DNA of 18,913 bases from positions 1 through 18,913 of the forward strand of contig JAATFY010000221.1 of NCBI GenBank assembly GCA_015654915.1. The letters are read 5' to 3'. A model generated the notes under the pieces. It saw only the letters and a list, made by a program, of their open reading frames with translations, was not told the origin of the DNA and did no database searches. The DNA is from Rhodospirillales bacterium. GTDB lineage: Bacteria; Pseudomonadota; Alphaproteobacteria; UBA9219. Positions within the stretch are counted from its first letter, which is position 1. Each line of letters opens with the position of its first letter. The translations under genes and the position numbers were made by a program. Positions 13,479 through 18,913 of the stretch are shown here, one piece after another.

Positions 13479-13534
13479 GCCTGTCGCCGCCATAGTCGCG
13501 CAACTTTCAGGGGTTCCCTCCACCGGCAAAATAG

Positions 13535-14236
13535 ATGGCAAAAAATCCGTCCGGCAAAAAAACGCGCAAGCCCGATTACACCCGCGCGACCGATATCGTC
13601 ATCCGGATTGCGCTCGGGCTTTTCTTTGCATTCTCGGCAGGCATTTACGGGCACAATGCCGGAGCCGCTTTGAAGCATGTCGATATGTCGCATCTGGACG
13701 CGGCGTCGATCAGCGAAGGCCTGTCGATTTTTACTTCCGGCCTTTATACGCTGATGATCGCGTGTCTTTACGTTTTGCGTTTGCGTCCCGTCAATAAATT
13801 CGCCGGATTTTTTCCGTCCGTTGCCGCCATCCTCGGCGGCTTTCTTATGTTCGGCCTTGTCTGGTTCAAGCCGCGCATGGACCTGCCGCTTGGTGTGCAG
13901 GTTGCCGCCAGTATCCTCGTGCTGCTCGGCAATGCGATGGCGGCCTATACCCTGACGCATCTTGGCCGTTCCTTTTCCATCTTGCCGGAAGGCCGCAGGC
14001 TGGTGACGGCGGGGCCTTACAAGATCATCCGCCATCCTCTCTATGTCGCCGAAGCGATCGCCACTTTCGGCACCATGATTATGTTTTTATCGACGGGCGC
14101 TGTTGTTCTGGTCGTGGCGCAGACCTTGTTGCAGTTGGCGCGCATCCATTACGAGGAGCGCGTGCTGACCAAAACCTTTCCGGAATATAAAAAATACGCG
14201 CAGCACACCGCACGGCTGATACCCAGGGTTTACTGA
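13535..14236 (+). CDS. Membrane methyltransferase of the isoprenylcysteine carboxyl methyltransferase (ICMT) type
   Basis: A 233-residue integral membrane protein with about five hydrophobic segments (about 18-38, 63-82, 91-110, 120-138, 175-200). It has the C-terminal signature of the ICMT/PEMT-like methyltransferases: LGRSFSI at 143-149, GPYKIIRHPLYVAE at 160-173, and IHYEERVL with FPEYKKY (204-221). These bind S-adenosylmethionine at the membrane. Bacterial members mostly have unknown substrates, so a role in prenyl-protein methylation should not be assumed. There is no strong ribosome-binding site before the ATG. It diverges from flp2, and its stop overlaps the 3' end of the convergent binding-protein gene by 7 bases. 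Confidence 0.82.
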   Translation: MAKNPSGKKTRKPDYTRATDIVIRIALGLFFAFSAGIYGHNAGAALKHVDMSHLDAASISEGLSIFTSGLYTLMIACLYVLRLRPVNKFAGFFPSVAAILGGFLMFGLVWFKPRMDLPLGVQVAASILVLLGNAMAAYTLTHLGRSFSILPEGRRLVTAGPYKIIRHPLYVAEAIATFGTMIMFLSTGAVVLVVAQTLLQLARIHYEERVLTKTFPEYKKYAQHTARLIPRVY

Positions 14237-16050
14237 TACCACCAGCTTTCAAGGACCGTGCCGTAAAGCGGCATGGTGGCCGGATGATGCAAATGCGCGT
14301 TCCAGTAAGCGATATCGTCGGCGCCCAGATAATAAAACGGAATGACGTAATGGCCCGCGAGCAGCACGCGGTCGAGCGCGTGAGTGGCGGCGACAAGCTC
14401 TTCGCGGCTGGTGGCTGCGGGAATCGCATTCGCCAGCGCATCCACCACCGGGTCCTTGATGCCCGCGTAATTGCGGCTGCCATTCTGGTCGGCCGCCGCC
14501 GAGCTCCAGAAGAAAACCTGCTCGTTGCCCGGCGATAACGAGTTGATCCATTTGCCGACCGTCACATCGTAATCGAACGCCGCCAGCCGTGCCTGATACT
14601 GGGCGCTATCGACCGTATGCACGCGTGCTGATATGCCGAGGCGCTTTAAAGCCCGCACCCAGGTGAGGGCCACTTTTTCCTCCGCCGGATCGCTGAGAAG
14701 GATTTCGAACGACACGGGCCTGTCGGAGTTGGGCGGATAAAGCTGATCGTCGCGCAATACATATCCGGCTTCGCGCAGCATCGCCCCCGATTTCAGCAGA
14801 TTGTCGCGCAGCGAATCTCCGGCATTCGTACTTTCCGGCGGCGTTACCGGCTTGGTGAAAATGTCCGGCGGCAGTTTGTCACGGTATTTGTTCAGGATTT
14901 CCAGCTCTTTTCCTTCCGGCAAAGACGGTGCCGCCAGCTCGGAGTTCGGGAAGAAACTCGTGGTGCGGTGATACTGGCCGTGGAACAGGTTGCGGTTGAT
15001 CCAGTCGAAATCGAAGGTGGGCGCCAGCGCCGCGCGCAAAACGGGGTCTTTGAAAAGCGCGCGCCGCGTGTTGAGAATAAAGCCGTACGCAGCCTCGGTG
15101 CGGTGATGCGGCAGGCTTTCCAGTTTCACGCGCCCGTCATGCGCCGCCGGAAAATCATAGGTCGTCACCCATGTGTTGGGGTTTGTTTCGCGGCGCAGAT
15201 CGAATTGCCCCGCCTTGAAAGCCTGCAAGGCGATGCTGTCGTCGCGGTAATAATCGACGCGGATATTGCCAAAATTATACATGCCTTTTTGCGCCGGAAC
15301 GCTGCTACCCCAGTAATCGGGATCGCGCGCATAGGTAACGGAGCGGCCAACATCGACCTTGCTCACTTTATAAGGGCCGGAACCGATGGGTGGACGCAGG
15401 CTGGTCTGGTTGAAATCGCGGTCTTTCCAATCGTGCTGCGGCAAAACCGGCATTAGCCCCATGATCAGCGGCATCTCGCGGTCGATGGAGCCGTCCGCGT
15501 TGCGCTTGAAAGTGAATTTGACGCGGCGTTCGTCCAGTTTTTCGGCTTTGGCGACTTTCTTATAATAAGTGCGGTGATTGGGCCGCCCTTTGTCGCGCAG
15601 GGTTGTAAAGGAAAACAGAACATCGTCCGCCGTCACCGGCTGCCCGTCCGACCAATGGGCCTTAGGATGAAGATTGAATGTGATGCTCGATCGGTCGTCG
15701 GGCACTTCGATGCTTTCAGCCAGCAAGACGTTAAGCGAAAACGGTTCGTCCCAGCTTCGCGCGATCAGCGGCTCATAGACCAAAGACATATAGCCGGTGG
15801 CGAGGACGAGGGCAGGCTGGCCGCGCACGATGAAGGGGTTGAGACTGTCGAAAATTCCGGTGACGCCGAGTTTCAGCGTGCCGCCTTTCGGCGCATCGGG
15901 ATTCACATAATCGAAATGCGAAAAGCCATCGGCGTATTTCGCCGCGCCATGCATGGCGATGGAGGCAACGGGTTTGTCGGCGGCAAGACTGTTTGTATTC
16001 GGAAGAAAGCCGAAAAAGACAGCAACCAGAAAGAATTTTTTAAGTTTCAT
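14230..16050 (-). CDS. Periplasmic peptide-binding protein, ABC transporter family 5 (YejA-like)
   Basis: A 606-residue solute-binding protein (SBP_bac_5). The signal peptide MKLKKFFLVAVFFGFLP...SLA is followed by a mature part beginning near ADKPVAS. The N-terminal block FSHFDYVNPDAPKGGTLKLG and FDSLNPFIVRGQPA is typical of the YejA branch (oligopeptides and microcin C in E. coli). WSDGQPVTADDVLFSFTTL and IGSGPYKVSKVD are general family 5 motifs. I chose ATG 16048-16050 because it begins a proper signal peptide; the ribosome-binding site is weak. The longer open frame upstream is made of palindromic repeat DNA. No permease or ATPase genes (yejBEF) are adjacent in the window, so its transporter must lie elsewhere or further downstream of unrelated genes. 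Confidence 0.9.
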   Translation of the reverse strand: MKLKKFFLVAVFFGFLPNTNSLAADKPVASIAMHGAAKYADGFSHFDYVNPDAPKGGTLKLGVTGIFDSLNPFIVRGQPALVLATGYMSLVYEPLIARSWDEPFSLNVLLAESIEVPDDRSSITFNLHPKAHWSDGQPVTADDVLFSFTTLRDKGRPNHRTYYKKVAKAEKLDERRVKFTFKRNADGSIDREMPLIMGLMPVLPQHDWKDRDFNQTSLRPPIGSGPYKVSKVDVGRSVTYARDPDYWGSSVPAQKGMYNFGNIRVDYYRDDSIALQAFKAGQFDLRRETNPNTWVTTYDFPAAHDGRVKLESLPHHRTEAAYGFILNTRRALFKDPVLRAALAPTFDFDWINRNLFHGQYHRTTSFFPNSELAAPSLPEGKELEILNKYRDKLPPDIFTKPVTPPESTNAGDSLRDNLLKSGAMLREAGYVLRDDQLYPPNSDRPVSFEILLSDPAEEKVALTWVRALKRLGISARVHTVDSAQYQARLAAFDYDVTVGKWINSLSPGNEQVFFWSSAAADQNGSRNYAGIKDPVVDALANAIPAATSREELVAATHALDRVLLAGHYVIPFYYLGADDIAYWNAHLHHPATMPLYGTVLESWWYQ

Positions 16051-16069
16051 CCGGTAATAACCCGCAAAC

Positions 16070-16166
16070 GTCATTCCGACGATCCGCCTACGCTGCTGCG
16101 CAGCTTCGGCGGACTTGTTTCCCAAACCCGCCGAAGCCTCGGCGAAGGCGGGAAGCCGGAATCCAG
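16070..16166. repeat. Palindromic repeat element upstream of the binding-protein gene
   Basis: Outer arms TTCCG (16074-16078) and CGGAA (16157-16161) enclose two hairpins. The first has TCCGCC (16083-16088) pairing GGCGGA (16108-16113), with an inner GCTGC/GCAGC. The second has CCCGCC (16127-16132) pairing GGCGGG (16147-16152). The layout resembles the element at 3408-3492: outer arms around two GC-rich hairpins. It is noncoding, although an open frame runs through it. Confidence 0.7.
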
Positions 16167-16223
16167 TCGATCTCGAAGTTAGCACAAAACTTTCAATGTC
16201 GTATCTGCGGAAACGAAGCCTGG

Positions 16224-16243
16224 ATCCCGGCCTGCGCCGGGAT
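16224..16243. repeat. Short REP-like hairpin after ispA
   Basis: ATCCCGGC (16224-16231) and GCCGGGAT (16236-16243) form an exact 8-bp stem with a CTGC loop, flanked by CTGG and GACG. This is a common form of proteobacterial intergenic palindrome. It lies 16 bases past the ispA stop. There is no T-run on the minus strand, so it is not a canonical terminator, though it could protect the 3' end. Confidence 0.65.
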
Positions 16244-16259
16244 GACGCATAAGAATGCG

Positions 16260-17159
16260 TCAATTCTTGCGGTCGACGACGAACCGCGCGACATCTTCCA
16301 GATGCTTGGCGCGGCCGTCGAACACGCCGAGGTGATGAATGGCCTGCTCGGACAAAAGCTTCGCCTGGCTGCGCGCACGTTCGGTGCCAAGGGCGGTGAC
16401 GAAGGTCGCCTTGCCGGCTTTGAAGTCGCGCCCGACGGATTTGCCGGTTTCGGCTTCGGTGCCTTCGGCATCCAGCAGATCGTCGATGATCTGGAACGCA
16501 AGGCCGAGATCGTGCGCATAGGCGCGCAGGGCGTTGTGGTGCTGCACGGAAGCCTTACCGAGAATGGCGCCGGCTTCGGCGGAAAAGGCAATCAGTTCGC
16601 CGGTTTTCAGGCGCTGCAGCCGCGTGACCGCGCCGATATCCAGCTCGGTTGTTTCGGCGATCAGATCGAGCATCTGCCCGCCCACCATGCCATGGACGCC
16701 GGAGGCTTTGGCGAGCGCCGTCACAAGACGGCACCGCACGGCAGGGTCTTCATGCGTGCGCGGATCGGCGAGAATTTCGAACGCGAGCGTCAGCAAAGCA
16801 TCGCCCGCCAGAATGGCGGTCGCGTCGTCGAATTTTTTATGCACGGTCGGCTTGCCGCGGCGCAAATCGGCGTTGTCCATTGCCGGCAGATCGTCATGGA
16901 TCAGCGAATAACAATGGATGCATTCCACGGCGGCGGCCGCGCGCAAGGCGCAATCGTCGGCGACGCCGAAAATCCGCGCCGAGCTTAACACCAGAAACGG
17001 GCGCAACCTTTTGCCTCCGCCCAGTGCGCCGTAACGCATGGCGTCGAACAATTTCTGTTCGGGAAAATCCGATTTCGGCAGGATGCGTTCGAGCGCATCG
17101 GTGACGGCGGCGGCGGCATCCGCCATGGTGGCGGCGAGGGTTGGGCTAACGGATGGCAT
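16260..17159 (-). CDS. ispA: Farnesyl diphosphate synthase IspA (polyprenyl synthetase)
   Basis: A 299-residue short-chain trans-prenyltransferase. It condenses IPP with DMAPP/GPP to farnesyl diphosphate, the precursor of quinones, undecaprenyl phosphate and hopanoids. Motifs seen are GGGKRLRP (47-54), the first Asp-rich motif DDLPAMD (89-95) with its two-residue bacterial insertion and RRGKPTVH after it, KTGELI (185-190), and the second Asp-rich motif DDLLD (226-230). Tyr84, five residues before the first Asp motif, matches the E. coli IspA pattern and favours the C15 product, though C20 cannot be excluded. It lies 33 bases downstream of xseB. dxs, which often follows in proteobacteria, is absent. 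Confidence 0.92.
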   Translation of the reverse strand: MPSVSPTLAATMADAAAAVTDALERILPKSDFPEQKLFDAMRYGALGGGKRLRPFLVLSSARIFGVADDCALRAAAAVECIHCYSLIHDDLPAMDNADLRRGKPTVHKKFDDATAILAGDALLTLAFEILADPRTHEDPAVRCRLVTALAKASGVHGMVGGQMLDLIAETTELDIGAVTRLQRLKTGELIAFSAEAGAILGKASVQHHNALRAYAHDLGLAFQIIDDLLDAEGTEAETGKSVGRDFKAGKATFVTALGTERARSQAKLLSEQAIHHLGVFDGRAKHLEDVARFVVDRKN

Positions 17160-17192
17160 GATGGCTCAAATCTGGCTGGGAGTTACGGAAGG

Positions 17193-17447
17193 TTACGAAT
17201 TGAAAGGCGTCGTCGAAACTTTGCCGTCGGCACCCACGGTGATCTGTTCGATCCTGGCCTGGGCTTCGCGCAGCTTGGTTTCGCAATGTTGCTTCAGTTG
17301 CGTACCGCGCGTGTAAGCGCCGATGGCGTCGTCCAGTTTTGCCTTGCCGTCCTCGAGTTGTTTGACGAGCTTTTCAAGCTCGGCCAGCGCTTCCTCGAAA
17401 CTCAGTTTGGCGATGTCGGCAGGCAGGGGTGCAGGGGCTTTCGTCAT
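17193..17447 (-). CDS. xseB: Exodeoxyribonuclease VII small subunit XseB
   Basis: An 84-residue helical protein, the small subunit that binds the XseA catalytic subunit of exonuclease VII (single-strand DNA degradation). The signature LSFEEALAELEKLVKQLEDG (15-34), then LDDAIGAYTRGTQLKQHCETKL and AQARIEQI, is typical, and length matches the family. It is the first gene of an xseB-ispA pair, an order common in proteobacteria. No strong ribosome-binding site is visible at the ATG. It diverges from the Rrf2 regulator with a 133-base gap. Confidence 0.94.
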   Translation of the reverse strand: MTKAPAPLPADIAKLSFEEALAELEKLVKQLEDGKAKLDDAIGAYTRGTQLKQHCETKLREAQARIEQITVGADGKVSTTPFNS

Positions 17448-17547
17448 GGGGCGCGACTTTAAGCTTAATTCAACCGGAGGGGCAAGCCTGCCGCCATGTG
17501 TCGCGGAATCAGAGTGTTGGGCGCAAAAAGACCCTATTTTTAATCTG

Positions 17548-17560
17548 GACTATATTAGTA
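17548..17560 (+). promoter_or_regulatory. IscR type-1-like operator overlapping the -10 element of the regulator gene
   Basis: GACTATATTAGTA at 17548-17560 fits the core of the E. coli IscR type 1 site (GACT-RWWWY-AGTC) at all but the last base. The arms ACTA and TAGT are inverted repeats. It covers TATATT (17551-17556), a five-of-six -10 hexamer located 25 bases before the start codon. The outer flanks of the IscR consensus are poorly matched. Autoregulation by the Rrf2 protein encoded next is a reasonable inference. Confidence 0.5.
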
Positions 17561-17580
17561 CTGATTGTTAAGATGACGAG

Positions 17581-18018
17581 ATGATCAAGCTTAGCCGCCT
17601 TACCGACCATGCCGTTACCCTTCTAACTCAAATGGTTAGCGGGACAAACGAGGTATGGGCCGCCCCCGATCTGGCGGAAAAGACCGGTTTTCCCTTGCCG
17701 ACCGTATCCAAGGTATTGAAATTACTGGCAAAAGCAAAAATCATCGAGGCCACGCGCGGGGCTTCCGGCGGCTATCGGTTGCATGCCAGTGCCGCCGCCA
17801 TTTCCATCGCCGCCATCATCGAAGCGGTAGACGGCCCCATCGCCCTGACCGAATGCGCCGACGGCGGAACCCATACTTGTAACATCGAGAAAATCTGTTC
17901 GATGAGCGGCAAATGGAACAAGGTGAATTTCGCCGTGCGCCATGTGCTCGAAACCATATCGCTGGCCGACATGGCGGGCGCGCCGCAGGAATTTCCGGTA
18001 CGGAGCGTATCGCCATGA
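17581..18018 (+). CDS. Rrf2-family Fe-S cluster regulator of the suf operon
   Basis: A 145-residue transcription factor. The N-terminal winged helix opens with MIKLSRLTDHAV and contains the recognition helix PLPTVSKVLKLLAKAKII (38-55). The wing GASGGYRL (60-67) is typical of Rrf2 proteins. Three cysteines (Cys92, Cys100, Cys106) are spaced as cluster ligands in IscR-like members. Together with the suf context, this points to the SUF-system regulator subfamily, which senses Fe-S status. Its stop overlaps the sufB start (ATGA), so the two are co-transcribed and coupled. The ribosome-binding site is weak. The operator candidate at 17548-17560 suggests it represses its own operon. Confidence 0.9.
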   Translation: MIKLSRLTDHAVTLLTQMVSGTNEVWAAPDLAEKTGFPLPTVSKVLKLLAKAKIIEATRGASGGYRLHASAAAISIAAIIEAVDGPIALTECADGGTHTCNIEKICSMSGKWNKVNFAVRHVLETISLADMAGAPQEFPVRSVSP

Positions 18019-18913
18019 GCGCGCTCACCAAAACAATGGCCGAAGATCTGGCCGGACAAAAATACAAATACGGTTTTGTCACCGCAATCGAATCCGAAAC
18101 CGCGCCGAGGGGCCTGAGCGAAGATACGGTGCGTTTCATTTCGGCCAAGAAGAACGAGCCCGCATGGTTGCTGGATTGGCGGCTGAAAGCATACCGTCAC
18201 TGGCTGACGCTGACCGAACCGAATTGGGCCAGCGTCACGCATCCGCCGATTAATTATCAGGACGCCTATTATTATTCCGCGCCGAAGCCGAAGAAGAAAT
18301 TGCAAAGCCTCGACGAGGTCGATCCCGAACTTCTGAAGACTTACGAGAAACTCGGCATTCCTTTGCGCGAGCGCGAAATTCTGGCGGGTGTCGAACCCCG
18401 CATTGCGGTGGATGCTGTGTTCGACAGCGTATCGGTGGCGACGACCTACAAGAAAGCGCTTGAGGAAAAAGGCATTATCTTCGGCTCGATCTCGGACGCG
18501 GTGCAGACGCATCCGGAACTCGTCAAAAAATATCTCGGCGCGGTCGTGCCGGTCACCGATAATTTTTTCGCGACGCTGAACTCCGCTGTCTTCACCGACG
18601 GCTCGTTCGTTTATATCCCGAAAGGCGTCCGCTGCCCGATGGAACTGTCGACCTATTTCCGTATTAACGCTGAAAATACGGGGCAATTCGAGCGCACGCT
18701 GATTATCGCCGATGAAGGTTCCTATGTCAGTTACCTCGAGGGCTGCACGGCGCCGAAGCGCGACGAGAACCAGCTGCATGCGGCGGTGGTCGAACTGGTC
18801 GCACTCGACGAAGCGCAAATAAAATATCCGACGGTGCAAAACTGGTACCCGGGCGACGAAAACGGCAAGGGCGGCATTTATAATTTCGTGACGAAGCGCG
18901 GCGCCTGCCGCGG
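18015..18913 (+). CDS. sufB: Fe-S cluster assembly protein SufB, 5' part
   Basis: The first 299 codons of SufB, scaffold subunit of the SufBC2D complex that builds Fe-S clusters. The frame is open to the window edge. Recognisable blocks are KYKYGFVTAIESETAPRGL near the N-terminus, NEPAWLLDWRLKAYRHW, FVYIPKGVRCPMELSTYFR, and SYLEGCTAPKRDENQLHAAV with Cys244, equivalent to E. coli Cys254. TVQNWYPGDENGKGGIYNFV follows, near the edge. The C-terminal cluster-assembly residues lie outside. The start is set by the ATGA overlap with the regulator gene. sufC, D and S probably follow but are not in view. Confidence 0.96.
   Translation, partial: MSALTKTMAEDLAGQKYKYGFVTAIESETAPRGLSEDTVRFISAKKNEPAWLLDWRLKAYRHWLTLTEPNWASVTHPPINYQDAYYYSAPKPKKKLQSLDEVDPELLKTYEKLGIPLREREILAGVEPRIAVDAVFDSVSVATTYKKALEEKGIIFGSISDAVQTHPELVKKYLGAVVPVTDNFFATLNSAVFTDGSFVYIPKGVRCPMELSTYFRINAENTGQFERTLIIADEGSYVSYLEGCTAPKRDENQLHAAVVELVALDEAQIKYPTVQNWYPGDENGKGGIYNFVTKRGACR

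Larger units (their letters stand above)
13223..13534. other. Divergent intergenic region between flp2 and the ICMT-like gene
   Basis: No coding sequence is supported here. The region holds the flp2 leader and the conserved pilin upstream blocks (13312-13332 and 13365-13389). It also holds a CtrA-like box (13464-13478) that lies nearer to the rightward gene. The long frame extending upstream from flp2 has no pilin-like sequence and is not taken as coding. Confidence 0.6.

Noticed and set aside
16224..16243. Rho-independent terminator for ispA
   Set aside because: The hairpin is good, but no T-run follows on the minus strand, and the form is that of a dispersed repeat.
16051..16263. 71-codon N-terminal extension of the binding protein
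   Set aside because: It is made of palindromic repeat DNA and would bury the signal peptide that begins at 16050.
17772..18839. 355-codon open frame on the minus strand
   Set aside because: It lies opposite the Rrf2 gene and sufB, both of which are secure.

Overview
The window looks like a chromosomal stretch of an alphaproteobacterium. The evidence is a GC-rich coding sequence with AT-rich gaps, a Caulobacter-type Tad/Cpa pilus locus, an alphaproteobacterial-style SUF regulator next to sufB, and a TTAA-N7-TTAA CtrA-like box. A precise genus cannot be read from the sequence. Both ends are cut inside genes: engB on the left and sufB on the right.

Left part (1-4100). This holds the 3' end of the ribosome-assembly GTPase engB, a convergent small unknown gene, and recX. 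Next comes a clear TPP (thiamine pyrophosphate) riboswitch with its own sigma70-like promoter overlapping the recX stop. The switch ends directly on the ribosome-binding site of a 427-residue protein I cannot assign to any family. A convergent small TPR-like gene follows. After it lies an AT-rich gap carrying a cloverleaf-shaped palindromic repeat, then a zinc cytidine/dCMP-type deaminase.

Centre (4124-13222, all minus strand). This is a Tad (tight adherence) pilus locus. In transcription order it reads: two flp pilin genes, cpaA prepilin peptidase, cpaB, cpaC secretin, cpaD lipoprotein, cpaE/tadZ, cpaF/tadA ATPase, tadB, tadC. Genes from cpaA to tadC are tightly packed, with 4-base overlaps or gaps of 3-10 bases. 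A rho-independent terminator lies between flp1 and cpaA, so the pilin transcript is probably partly insulated from the machinery genes. No tadD/E/F/G are present. Oddities are a duplicated N-terminal helical domain in CpaF, a short tandem duplication in the leader of one pilin, and homologous upstream regions for the two pilin genes.

Right part (13464-18913). A CtrA-like box sits in the gap between flp2 and a divergent membrane methyltransferase of the isoprenylcysteine (ICMT) type. That gene overlaps the 3' end of a convergent YejA-like peptide-binding protein. Palindromic repeats separate this binding protein from ispA, with xseB upstream of ispA. Divergent from xseB is an Rrf2-family Fe-S regulator, overlapping sufB by ATGA. 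An IscR type-1-like palindrome overlaps the likely -10 element of the regulator, which suggests autoregulation of the suf operon.

The best candidate for something undescribed is the TPP riboswitch driving an unknown, apparently cytosolic protein. Nothing here looks like a complete new multi-gene system. No mobile element, phage gene, CRISPR array, rRNA or tRNA was recognised.
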